A stretch of DNA of 64,000 nt from Neoarius graeffei (lineage: Eukaryota; Chordata; Actinopteri; Siluriformes; Ariidae): contig NC_083577.1 in NCBI RefSeq assembly GCF_027579695.1, positions 36,803,198 through 36,867,197 of the forward strand, read 5' to 3'. The notes under the pieces were generated by a model that saw only the letters and a program-made list of their open reading frames with translations, was not told the DNA's origin and did not search any database. How positions within the stretch are numbered: position 1 is the first letter of the stretch; every line of letters begins with the position of its first letter. Positions 10,407 to 20,905 of the stretch are shown piece by piece. Made by a program: the position numbers and the translations under genes.

Positions 10407-10779
10407 GGGCGGCACGGTGGTGTAGTGGTTAGCGCTGTCGCCTCACAGCAAGAAGGTCCTGGGTTCGAGTCCCGGGGCCGGCGAGGGCCTTTCTGTGTGG
10501 AGTTTGCATGTTCTCCCCGTGTCCGCGTGGGTTTCCTCCGGGTGCTCCGGTTTCCCCCACAGTCCAAAGACATGCAGGTTAGGTTAACTGGTGACTCTAA
10601 ATTGACCGTAGGTGTGAATGTGAGTGTGAATGGTTGTCTGTGTCTGTGTCAGCCCTGTGATGACCTGGCGACTTGTCCAGGGTGTACCCCGCCTTTCGCC
10701 CGTAGTCAGCTGGGATAGGCTCCAGCTTGCCTGCGACCCTGTAGAAGGATAAAGTGGCTAGAGATAATGAGATGAGATG
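10407..10779 (+). repeat. V-SINE, DANA/Mermaid type, fused to a Tc1 left end
   Basis: A complete copy with head, core and ATGAGATG tail. No target duplication is found. The sequence right after the tail is the inner part of a Tc1 terminal repeat (from about 10781), while the sequence before the head is not Tc1. The SINE and the Tc1 therefore meet at a deletion or rearrangement junction. Confidence 0.9.
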
Positions 10780-12200
10780 ATCCAATATCACATATCTGTG
10801 AGTGGCAAAAGTATGTGAACCTCTAGGATTAGCACTTAATTTGAAGGTGAAAATAGAGTCAGGTGTTTTCAATCAATGGGATGACAATCAGGTGTGAGTG
10901 GGCACCCTGTTTTATTTAAAGAACAGGGATCTATTAAAGTCTGAGCTTCACAACACATGGCACGAACAAAGGAGATTTCTGAGGATCTCAGAAAAAGTGT
11001 TGTTGATGCTCATCAGGCTGGAAAAGGTTACAAAACCATCTCTAGAGTTTGGACTCCACCAATCCACAGTCAGACAGATTGTGTACAAATGGAGGAAATT
11101 CAAGACCATTGTTACCCTCCCCAGGAGTGGTCGACCAACAAAGATCACTCCAAGAGCAAGGCATGTAATAGTTGGTGAGGTCAAAAAGGACCCCAGGGTA
11201 ACTTCTAAGCAACTGAAGGCCTCTCTCACATTGGCTAATGTTAATGTTCATGAGTCCACCATCAGGAGAACACTGAACAACAATGGTGTGCATGGCAGGG
11301 TTGCAAGGAGAAAGCCACTGCTCTCCAAAAAGAACATTGCTGCTTGTCTGCAGTTTGCTAAAGATCACGTGGACAAGCCAGAAGGCTATTGGAAAAATGT
11401 TTTGTGGATGGATGAGACCAAAATAAAACTTTTTGGTTTAAATGAGAAGCGTTATGTTTGGAGAAAGGAAATCACTGCATTCCAGCATAAGAACCTTACC
11501 CCATCTGTGAAACATGTTGGTGGTAGTATCATGGTTTGGGCCTGTTTTGCTGCATCTGGGCCAGGACGGCTTGCCATCATTGATGGAACAATGAATTCTG
11601 AATTATACCAGCGAATTCTAAAGGAAAATATCAGGACATCTGTCCATGAACTGAATCTCAAGAGAAGGTGGGTCATGCAGCAAGACAATGACCCTAAGCA
11701 CACAAGTCGTTCTACCAAAGAATGGTTAAAGAAGAATAAAGTTAATGTTTTGGAATGGCCAAGTCAAAGTCCTGACCTTAATCCAATGGAAATGTTGTGG
11801 AAGGACCTGAAGCGAGCAGTTCATGTGAGGAAACCCACCAATATCCCAGAGTTGAAGCTGTTCTGTATGGAGGAATGGGCTAAAATTCCTCCAAGCCGGT
11901 GTGCAGGACTGATCAACAGTTACCGCAAACGTTTAGTTGCAGTTATTGCTGCACAAGGGGGTCACACCAGATACTGAAAGCAAAGGTTCACATACTTTTG
12001 CCACTCACAGATATGTAATATTGGATAATTTTCCTCAATAAATAAATGACCAAGTATAATATTTTTTGTCTCATTTGTTTAACTGGGTTCTTTTTATCTA
12101 CTTTTAGGACTTGTGTGAAAATCTGATGATGTTTTAGGTCATATTTATGCAGAAATATAGAAAATTCTAAAGGGTTCACAAACTTTCAAGCATCACTGTA
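10780..12200 (+). mobile_element. Tc1/mariner transposon, left end missing
   Basis: The right terminal repeat (about 11988-12200) is complete and ends CAAGCATCACTGTA at a TA. Its inner part, CACATACTTTTGCCACTCAC, is inverted at the left (about 10793-10822). The outer ~170 bp expected on the left is absent because the element starts at the SINE tail. The transposase lies between. With one end gone this copy cannot move by itself. Confidence 0.9.
10957..11977 (+). pseudogene. Tc1-family DD34E transposase, one frameshift
   Basis: The family protein is about 340 residues and cuts and pastes the element at TA sites in the nucleus. The start is ATGGCACGAACAAAG (peptide MARTKEISEDLRKSVVDAHQ). A loss of two bases near 11042-11048, after YKTIS, shifts the frame; from EFGLHQSTVRQIVYKW to the stop the protein is open. 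A second helix-turn-helix with RSGRPTKIT follows. The catalytic triad is visible: Asp in WMDETKIKLFG, Asp in QQDNDPKHTS, and Glu in SPDLNPMEMLWKDLK. The C-terminus is AAQGGHTRY. The frame could be extended upstream to 10898, but only in the wrong reading of the N-terminus. This is the best preserved Tc1 gene in the window, so the insertion is relatively recent. Confidence 0.92.
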
Positions 12201-12204
12201 AGTG

Positions 12205-12334
12205 AGGAGAGAAAAACAAAATGGCGGCGAGTGTTGCTCAACCAACCGAGGACAAAATAAAAACTCTACTCGAAAACAAAACATTTAATGAAAGTATTTG
12301 ATGGGAAGATGCATTTTTTTATTTTTTTTCCAAG

Positions 12335-12374
<40 letters not shown>

Positions 12375-12760
12375 CCATTTTTCACAAGTTGCTTCTGTCA
12401 TTGTGCTTACATTCTAAGCGGAAATTATTTTGTCGGACGTTTTGTATAAAGATTTTATTTATCGAATTTACAAAAAATTAAAATAAAAATGCTCTGTTTC
12501 TCAAAATCCAGTGAATGTGGACAGAATAAAACAATTATTCCACTCACACCTCATCAGCTATGCATGACTCGATTTTGTAGATAAACTGTTTATTAGCTAA
12601 TAGGAATAACAGTGCTAATTTGTACAGGCTGCCAGTGTTTATTAGCCTAGTCAGAGTTTTTATTGGTCCTTAGATGAAACTAATTATTCTGTCATCTTAA
12701 TGTGTTGTTTAGAAAAACCCGAGAGAGGTATTGTTTTGTAAACTTGTGCATCCATGACGA
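12205..12760 (+). repeat. Fragment of the Crypton-like repeat also present at 36232-37230
   Basis: It shares with the 36-kb copy GAGAAAAACAAA, the peptide-like block CCAACCGAGGA, AAAACTCTACT, and the distal block CCAGTGAATGTGGA followed by ATTCCACTCA. The distal palindrome is only partly preserved. It contains an (ATT)n tract at 12339-12373. Confidence 0.6.
12339..12373. repeat. (ATT)n microsatellite
   Basis: About twelve ATT units inside the Crypton-like fragment. The related copy at 36.9 kb has a poly-T here instead. Confidence 0.9.
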
Positions 12761-13399
12761 AACAATAAACTTTAAATAGGCACAGAGTACAAAGAGGAGG
12801 CAACAACAAATTGACAATTTCGTCTGGTTTTTAAATGTGTAAAAAAAATATAACTGTACTAAAATATAAAATGATATAATTGTTCAACTAAATTAGTCAA
12901 ATTCAAAATGTTTTAGGAATATCAGGTCTGAATCACTTCCTTAGTATCTCCGCCATCGGATTAAAGCGTTTCGTGTTGTTTGTCCCTCTCTGCACACCGT
13001 AGTAACTCATCAATGTGGCTGGTCGCGAGCTCACATGATGTCATGCCTGAATGTAGATATTAACCGAGAGCTAAACGGCTAACTGATAGACTGAATAAGT
13101 ATGGAAAATGTGAAAACTAGACGTTCAGTTGAAACCGACAAGAACAGCAGCAGCTCCCGCTGTACTTTCTTCAGTGCAGACTCAAGTGACTATCGATGTG
13201 TGAGTAACTGAGATGAGATGAGGGCCTGGATGGATGGATGGATGGATGGATGGTCGGTTAGTCAGTTAGCTAGCTGTCCTGAGCTGGATAAACATTAGCT
13301 AAATGTGCAGTACGCTGCCACCAGTGTTGGTCGTATCCAGTATATTTTCAGACGTAATGCAGCGAGCTGAAACAGTAACAGCAAGCAGAACGAGAATGT
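12761..13399. other. No gene seen
   Basis: No supportable gene. An ATGG tetramer tract is at 13227-13252. Confidence 0.4.
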
Positions 13400-13839
13400 A
13401 AATGTGTTACCCTGTCCACACTAGGGATTTCGTACCGCAACACCTGTCCACACTAGCAACTATACCGGTACTGTAGCGGTATAACTGTATCGGTACGAAA
13501 CCCACAAATGTATGGGTTTCGTACCGGTACAGTATCGGTACTGTAGCGCTTCGCTGTAGTGTGGACAGATGAAGCGGCTCTGTATCGATACAAATATAAT
13601 GCGCATGCGCAAAGTCACACACCTCAATCGATGTCTTCGCTGAATAAAATAGTGAAGAACGGAGATTCGTTTGTTTCTTTCTCAGCTGCTTCGCGCGTTT
13701 TATACGATTCGACTGAATAAATGGCCACCAGAAATACAGACTGTACACTGACAACAAAAAGCACACACACGTTGTTTCATCCGTACGGAAGCCAAGAGAG
13801 GCCCTTCATATAATCCTTTTTTTAATTCACCTTGTTATC

Positions 13840-13975
13840 CCGAGATAACGACATAATTAATTCAGGATCTCGAGAAAACAACACAACTAATTCGAGATCT
13901 CGAGAAAACAAAACCGTTATTTTGAGATCTCGAGAAAACAAAACAATTATTTCATGATCTCGAGTAAACAGCTGA
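13840..13975. repeat. Minisatellite-like array of GATCTCGAGAAAACA units
   Basis: Four to five diverged units of about 31 bases each contain a palindromic GATCTCGAG core followed by AAAACA. A single inverted unit (GTTTTCTCGAGATCTCG) lies at 14254-14272. The array is therefore one end of the inner element, amplified on one side. Confidence 0.75.
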
Positions 13976-14067
13976 GAAATGGTTCATTCAGGTGCGCCAA
14001 GAGACTTGTGATATGCTGACTTTGGGGCTATTTCTCATTCTGTATAGACGCAACTTTGGTCATTAGA

Positions 14068-14277
14068 ATGTCTGGAATAATCGATCACCTAATAAGGCAA
14101 TATTTTGATCAGGGGTTGACACAGGGAGAGATTGCATTAAGTCTTTTAATAAGGGATAATTTCAAAATTAGTCCGCGGCACCTCCGCAGAAGACTGGCCC
14201 GGCTTTGTCTCTACCGACGGAGATACGGTGATCCAGCTGAGATCAGGAAATTTTGTTTTCTCGAGATCTCGAAATAA
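14068..14277 (+). CDS. Small HTH-type reading frame in a transposon remnant
   Basis: The 69-residue frame begins MSGIIDHLIRQYFDQGLTQG and continues with a predicted helix-turn-helix (EIALSLLIRDNFKISPRHLR) and a basic run RRRLARL...YRRR. This layout recalls the N-terminal HTH that precedes integrase-core (rve) transposase domains in some fish elements. No integrase core follows; the frame ends inside the inverted terminal sequence. It is most likely a relic and not a host gene. Confidence 0.45.
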   Translation: MSGIIDHLIRQYFDQGLTQGEIALSLLIRDNFKISPRHLRRRLARLCLYRRRYGDPAEIRKFCFLEISK

Positions 14278-14673
14278 CGGATGCCAGAAGGAAGTTACTC
14301 GGTAACCACAGAAACGCAAACGTTTCTCGCTAGTGTGGACAGATGCACTAAACTGTACCGGTATACTTTGTATCGATACAGTTATACCACTTTCGTACCG
14401 GTATAAGTGTGAACACAGCAATACTGTAGCTAGAGAGAGAGCAGAAAGAATCAGCTCTTAATGGTGAGTTGAGCCAAATGAGTCGACTCCCTGTAAAGAA
14501 CCGGAAGTGACGCCAGAGTATGTTGCGCTATCGGAAAGTCCAGAAGCGCGCGCTCTCTCTCTCTCTCTGTGGTTTTAATTTTAGTGTTGACTAAACTTTT
14601 AAACTCAACTTCAGTTTCACTTAAAACCTAAGTTTAATTTTGTAGCTGTAAATTCCTGTCAGGATTAATAAAG

Positions 14674-15698
14674 TACAACCCCAATTTAAAAAAAAAAAAA
14701 GTTGGGATCACTGTGTGAAACATGAATAAAAACAGAATGCGATAATTTGCAAATCATAGAAACCCTGTATTTCACTGAAAATAGTACAAAGACAACATGT
14801 CAAATGTTGAAACAGGTTTTTTTTTTTTTTAATATGCTCATTTTGGGGCGGCACGGTGGTGTAGTGGTTAGCGCTGTCGCCTCACAGCAAGAAGGTCCTG
14901 GGTTCGAGCCCCGTGGCCGGCGAGGGCCTCTCTGTGTGGAGTTTGCATGTTCTCCCCGTGTCCGCGTGGGTTTCCTCCGGGTGCTCCGGTTTCCCCCACA
15001 GTCCAAAGACATGCAGGTTAGGTTAACTGGTGACTCTAAATTGACCGTAGGTGTGAATGTGAGTGTGAATGGTTGTCTGTGTCTATGTGTCAGCCCTGTG
15101 ATGACCTGGCGACTTGTCCAGGGTGTACCCCGCCTTTCGCCCGTAGTCAGCTGGGATAGGCTCCAGCTTGCCTGCGACCCTGTAGAAGGATAAAGCGGCT
15201 AGAGATAATGAGATGAGATGCTCATTTTGAATTTAATGTCAACAGCAGGTTTCAGAAAAGTTGGCAAGGTGACTTTGGTCACAAAATTAATATACTTGTC
15301 ATTGTCAAAAAACTGTTTGATATATCATTTTGAAGCTAAAAGATTTCTCTATCTAGTGATACCATTTATATATGTTGTCAAAATATATTGTATTTTATGC
15401 CAAAGAATACATCCAATGGTGGAATGGCACTTTAAAAGTAGAGGTGATGCAACACAGTGGTAAACATGCCCCTGTCCCAACTTTTTTTTTTTAAATGTGT
15501 TGCTGACAACAAATTCAAAATGAGCATATGTTTTTCATAAAACAATAAAATTTCTCAGTATCTACATTTCATATGTTGTCTTTGTACTATTTTCAGTGTA
15601 AATATAGCATTTCCATGATTTTGCAAATGATCACATTCTGTTTTTATTTACAGTTTACACAGAGTCCCAGCTTTTTTTTTTATGGAATCGAGATTGTA
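14674..15698. mobile_element. Tc1-type MITE with long inverted repeats, split by a SINE
   Basis: The left end TACAACCCCAATTTAAA is mirrored by GGAATCGAGATTGTA at the right. The inverted similarity extends about 150-200 bp (AAAAACAGAATG, GAAAATAGTACAAAGACAAC on both arms). No transposase is present. The SINE at 14846-15217 separates the arms; without it the element is about 640 bp. Confidence 0.85.
14846..15217 (+). repeat. V-SINE, DANA/Mermaid type, inside a MITE
   Basis: A full-length copy. The 12-bp duplication ATGCTCATTTTG is at 14834-14845 and 15218-15229. It is younger than the MITE it interrupts. Confidence 0.94.
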
Positions 15699-17067
15699 TC
15701 TATCTATTTCCCTTTCCAAAATAGCAGAATATTTTTAAATCCTCTTTGAAGAGAAAAAGAAATGCCGAAACAGGGAGGAATAAAGATGTTGATAATGATT
15801 TATTTCAAGAGTAACACTTTATACACTACCAAGTTCATCATGGCAGACACCGACACTCAGAATTAATTCCAGTTTATACTTTAATCAGAGTTTAAGACCT
15901 TTAATTAAGCATGCAAGTGGTGAGACAGAACTTGAATTCAAATAATAGGTAAGCAAATCCTTGATTAGCTCTACAGTGTGTTCTAATAACATTCTTGCTG
16001 GTGCCACCCACCATTCGTCTTCTTTCTTTAACTGTTCATTGGGCTGTATAGAGTGGAATAAAATGTTTATTTCCTTGTGGGAAAGCTTGCAATAAAACAA
16101 GTGAGAATAGCATCCCAAAAATCAACACAAGCTCAAACTCGACATGATTTAGATAACAGCTGAGACACCAGTATGTGAAAATGTCTGCTGAATAATTGCC
16201 CTGTATAGCTGGCAAACGCCACTCCTCAGCAGAAGCTGTCCATGAACTTGTCTTTCAGCATTTTTACTGCTTGAGAGGGAGCGAGGGCACATTCCATCAC
16301 CTCTTCTGTGTTTTCTTTATCATTTCATAATTGTTTTCTGTATTGAACTGAAAAAGGATATGGTAGAGATGATTTGTGGAGCCAGTCGGGAGCTGTTGCG
16401 TGTTTAATGTTGGTGATACGGAGTACCATACAATATAAGTGCTATCACTTACATGAATATATAAAAGTTAGTACATGAATAACGCCTACTGAGTCAACAA
16501 CCATGAGATACATGATGGTTACAAATTAACACCGGTCCTCCCATAGCTACTTCTAAACATGGTCCGCTTCCTGTATTAAACAAGACATTCGTCATCATAA
16601 TTATACATAATCCTCATCATAATATTTCATAATGGTGTTTTTCCACATGTACAGTAACTGGAGGAGAACTGATATTAAGTTAACCTTGAGATGCTGGCAG
16701 CATTCACAAAAACATAATAGCTTCTTACACACAGAGAGAATGCTTTCTTTCATTCTTATAGCTTAATTCTTTTTCGAGAACGGACAGAAAAGCATGACAC
16801 ACAGTGTTGTACTATAATTAATTATAAACAAGTTCATATAAAGCTTTTTACCACACCAATTGAACAGAAACAAGCGAACATGGTTAAAGAGCAGAAATTT
16901 ACAAAATCGTAATCGCTCAAAATGAGAACACACGATCTCACATGTACCAGGTGTTAAAACGGCACAATTTTTTTTAGACAATTATGTATTATTACATCTT
17001 GTAGTTACACTGTAAAAAAATATTTTTTTTTTTAGAATAAAATGATGCATTTGGACCAGTATGATCA
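15699..17067. other. No feature seen
   Basis: AT-rich intergenic sequence without supportable genes. The first exon of the receptor gene could lie here or further on, but I could not identify it. Confidence 0.4.
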
Positions 17068-17299
17068 TTTAAAGGTATCCTCCAGCGGATGACTTCTCAA
17101 ACTTATTTAAAGTAAAAGTAGTTGCAGATTTCAAAAATCAAATCTTCATTTTCGAAGTCCAGATAGTGTTTGAGTTTTCTTTAAAATGTCAGATGGGCTT
17201 CCTGTGGTGGTGACATATGCGATGATGTTGGGTAGTGGTCGCTTCAAGCAACTCAACTGTTTATATTCTCTGTTTACATCGTAGTTTTGTTAGTTTTAA

Positions 17300-17728
17300 G
17301 CCAGTATCTCACTGGGCTGCGACAAATTGCGAACGTCATTCGCGAGAGAATTTCAGAAGTGTCTTGAAACATTCGCGGGGCTTCTCAAGAGTCGCAAAGT
17401 GTCGCTCTTTTGTCGCTGAAATTTTGAACATGTTCAAAAAACTCGTGTGACAAAATTTCTCTCAAAATGGCTGCAAATGTGTTGGTGTCGCCGCAAAGCT
17501 GTCGCGAACCCTTCTCAAGTCAGTTTCCGTGAGGCTTCCTCTACTTCCCTGCCTGCCGAGGGAAAGCCGGGCTGCAGCAGCCTGCGACTAGTTGGAGACA
17601 CAACAATTGCGGTAAAATATGCAGTTTGATTCCAAGTGAAAATTGTTGCTAATTCGCATATTTTATCGCAATTGTTGTGTCTTCAACTAGTCGTGGGCTG
17701 TCACAGCCCAGTGAGATAATACCCTTAC
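17300..17728. mobile_element. hAT-like MITE (CACTGGGCTGCGAC ends)
   Basis: The ends are TATCTCACTGGGCTG and CAGCCCAGTGAGATA. An inner inverted pair (ACTAGTTG...ACACAACAATTGCG and CGCAATTGTTGTGT...CAACTAGT) extends the structure. It interrupts the left arm of the surrounding palindrome: the matching right arm near 18360 runs uninterrupted. Confidence 0.7.
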
Positions 17729-18517
17729 AAGTATTTTACCAAATTTATCAGTTTTTAAATAAGTATGCCTCATTGTGTAGCATGTAAATGTCACAATGAT
17801 GCTAAAAAGAAAGCACAAGCTGGAACTAGACCGCATTTCCTCAGAGAAAATGCAGTGTGCGCTTGATCAGACAGAAACTGGATCAGACATGAGACTTCAC
17901 GCTAAAAATCTGTTTTACATGATCTACAGATTGTGCGTATGGTTGCGTGCTCTAAAATCTCGGTTTAAAATGGCACAACTCGCGACACGACACTTCATTG
18001 TCTAAAATCTGTTTTAAACCATGCCACACACTCTCTTGGTTAATCTACCCAGTATCATATTTAAAAAAAAAAAAAAAAGATTTTGCAGTACAAAGTTTCG
18101 TATCTGAACCGGTTTCTGTCGGTGACACTTTGCCACACACACTTTCTGTAGATCTTGTGATAAAAGATTTTGCAGCGTGAGGTCTCATGCCTGATCCAGT
18201 TTCTGTCGGTGATGCTCCGTTCCAGCTGATCAAGCACACGTTGCATTTTCTCTGCGGAAATGCAGTCTAGTTCCAGCTTGTGCTTTCTCTTTAGCATCAT
18301 TGTGGCATTTATATGCTACACAGTGAGGCATACTTGTATTAAAAACTGATAAATTTGGTAAAATACTAGTAAAACCAGCAAAACTATGATGTAAACAGAG
18401 AATATAAACAGCTGAGTTGCTCCAAGCGACCACGACCTGATGTCATCACGTACATCACCACCGCAGGAAGCCCATCTGATATTTTAAAGAGAATTCATTT
18501 TTCTCAGACACTACTTG

Positions 18518-20443
18518 CACTGCAAAAAATGGCCTTTCAAAAATAAGAAATAAAAGATTAAAACAAAGCATATTTGCTTGAATCAGGTGAAAAAAAAAAT
18601 CTGCCAATGGAACTAGTCAAATTTGACTTGGTAAGATTTCTTAAAGTAAGATGAAAAATCTAACCTGTTTTTAGATGAAATAATTCCAAAATAAGATTGG
18701 GGAACTTATTATGCGAGATCTGATTAACTCAAAATAGTTCTTATAACAAGATCGTCCTTCTTACATTTAGCCATTCAAGTCGTTTTTATTTATTTCATTT
18801 TAAGGGTATTTCACTTAAATTCATGACAAAGTCTTAGCAGTAAAAACTGAATTTAAGATAAATATACTAATATTAGGATTGTTAAATTCTACAACTAAGC
18901 ATTGCTAGCTTAAAAGATTCTCCTTTTGTGACCTGTAATTAGTAAAATACTCTAGATATGAGACCAGAGACTATCTTGAATCAAGTTGACGACACGTGTA
19001 GCATTGCAACAAGTGTATTTTTTTTTTTTTTCCCCCCCATTTCAACATTAAAACATCTCTTAAGATTCCACTTCCCCAGGACCTCAGGCACCAAAAAAAA
19101 AAAAAACTACGCATTTTGACTTAGTGCTTACACAACGCCAAAGCAACAGTGCATTTTGGGGGCACTGACTATTCATGTGTACGAGGGGTTTACAAGATCA
19201 GGCACAAAAAAACCAACCAAACAACAACAAAAAAAAAAACACTGAACTTAACTCACAGCATTCCAAAAAGACCTCACTTATGGCCCTTTTCCACTACCCT
19301 TTTTCAGCTCGCTTCAGCCCGACACGGCTCGCGTTTCGACTACCAAAGAACAGCACGACTCGGCTCGCTTCAGCCCTGCTTAGCCCCTAAAACTCGCATG
19401 GTTTTGGAGTGGGGCTGAAGCGAGCCAAAGCGAGCCGAGTGAGGCTAGGGGCGTGAGCAGACACTCCCCTGTGCACTGATTGGTGAGGAGGAGTGTCCTC
19501 ACATGCCCACACACGCCCCGCGAGCACGCTGGGATCTGTAAACACCGTAAACCCGGAAGAAGAAGAATTACGAGAATTTCTGAAGCCTTATGCGCCTCGC
19601 CTCATCTATACGCTCTTGCCAGTATCTGTTGGCGTTGTCGGTGACAACAAGCCACAGAACCAAGACCAGCAACACTAACGACTCCATGTCCTCCATGTTT
19701 ATTGTTTACTATTCGGGTCGTGAGACTACCGCTTAAAAGATCACTGATGTCACTGTTTGCGCTGCTTAACGACATCACGTGACGTCCACCCACTTTCGCT
19801 AACTCCACCCAATGTGTCCACCCACTTCCAGCCAGCACGGTTCAGCGCGGTTGTAGTCGAAATGCAACTCCAACAGCCCCGCTCAGCTCGACTCAGCCCG
19901 ACTCAGCACGGCACGGCTCAGCCCGACTCAGCCGCGTTTGTAGTGGAAAAGCGGCATAAAACGCCCTCCACTCACTCATAGCCTTTTTGAAGGCACTTGT
20001 CTGGTCTAGAGTCTGTACCGTACAGCATCTAGAAGGAGCTCACTCTGAATGACTGAGAAAACAGTCGCAGTAAACTTAGGATCTGTAAGGTGGAGTTGAA
20101 TTGTAATGAAAGATTCAAAGATTTCAGTAAAGTTCATTTATTCCCAAAACAAGCATACTTTTTCTTGAAACAAGATGAACCGCATTTGACAATGTCCAAA
20201 ATGTACTTACTTGTTTTAAAAAAAAAAACTTGTTTTATTTTCAGAGGTGCTCCAAATAAGACTTTTTTTTTTTTTTTCAAGACATTTTGTCTATACAAGA
20301 TTTTCAAGATGGACTGTCTAAAAACTAGCCTTTCTAGCTCAATGAGGTTTTGCTTGTTGGGCAGTTATGTCTTATAATAAGGGTGGTTAGATGTTTTGAC
20401 TTGAAAATAGACAAACGTCCTAAGATTTTTATTTTTTGCAGTG
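18518..20443. mobile_element. CACTA-like (EnSpm) non-autonomous element
   Basis: It begins CACTGCAAAAAATGGCC and ends ATTTTTTGCAGTG, perfect terminal inversions of a CACTG type. Subterminal sequence is AT-rich with AAGAT motifs on both sides. No transposase is seen. It interrupts the right arm of the large palindrome and itself carries an insertion at 19281-19956. Confidence 0.65.
19281..19956. mobile_element. GC-rich MITE (GGCCCTTTTCCACTAC ends)
   Basis: The inverted ends are TGGCCCTTTTCCACTAC and GTAGTGGAAAAGCGGCA. The subterminal parts hold many CAGCTCG/GGCTCAGC repeats in opposite orientation. It is clearly more GC-rich than its surroundings. Open frames across it are not protein-like. 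Confidence 0.7.
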
Positions 20444-20852
20444 CGGTCTCTGAAAATGAAGATTTGATTTTTGAGATCTGTAGCTACTTTTACTTACAAT
20501 AAGTTTGAGAATAAATCCGCTGGAGGATCTTTTTAAGTGCGTGTTCATAGTTCTGTACTTTAGCCTAATTGGTATTTTGGGGAAAATATTTACAATAGTG
20601 TCAGACTGTGTTGTATCAAAAGACCTTACTGTACTTTTACTTTGGTGTGGTAGATTCCCCCCCAAAGAATGCATGCTGGACAGCTGTTGGTTTGAAAACT
20701 AAACCATGTTGTCTGTGAAGTGACTTTAAACCTAAAGGGCTGAATGGAGGTTAGGTTCAGTGACTGAGTCTCCAGATGGAAACCCATTTCATGTTGGTGG
20801 CAATTGATTGTAGGTTTTGTTTTTATGTTTTTATTTATTTATTTCCTCATAG

Positions 20853-20905
20853 GATGTGATTCTTACAGTGAAGAGAGCCACCGGGGCGTTTTCTCTGGTC
20901 GCATG
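20853..20905 (+). CDS. Receptor exon: start of TM1
   Basis: Encodes DVILTVKRATGAFSLVA and the first two bases of a Cys codon. Acceptor TTTCCTCATAG, donor ATG|GTAGCT. The GTAGCT donor is weak, but the phase matches the next exon. Confidence 0.75.

Larger units (their letters stand above)
13400..14430. mobile_element. Unclassified element with ACCGGTA-rich inverted ends
   Basis: Both ends carry CTGTCCACACTAG / CTAGTGTGGACAG and repeated GTACCGGTA and TATCGATAC motifs in inverted arrangement: about 13420-13580 on the left and 14325-14408 on the right. This suggests a non-autonomous DNA transposon, perhaps hAT-like, though I see no clear 8-bp duplication. A second element (about 13830-14282) is nested inside. 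Confidence 0.55.
17068..20540. mobile_element. Large inverted-repeat element, multiply interrupted
   Basis: The left arm (about 17068-17880) is inverted at the right in two blocks, 18190-18517 and 20444-20540. Paired landmarks include TATCCTCCAGCGGAT with CGCTGGAGGAT, AAATCAAATCTTCATTTT with AAAATGAAGATTTGATTT, and GAAAGCACAAGCTGGAACTA with its complement. Insertions at 17300-17728 and 18518-20443 break the arms. The original palindrome was roughly 1.1 kb. No transposase is visible. Confidence 0.75.

Noticed and set aside
10898-10956. Upstream extension of the Tc1 transposase frame
   Set aside because: This reading gives a non-family N-terminus; the family start (MARTKE) lies in another frame at 10957, so the extension is a product of the frameshift.
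13840-13975. CRISPR-like regularly spaced repeats
   Set aside because: The units are diverged and lie in a eukaryotic transposon end; there are no unique spacers of constant length.
20735-20752. Missing first receptor exon at ATGGAG|GTTAGG
   Set aside because: The phase would fit (Met-Glu then DVILTVK), but the donor is poor and no other evidence supports it.
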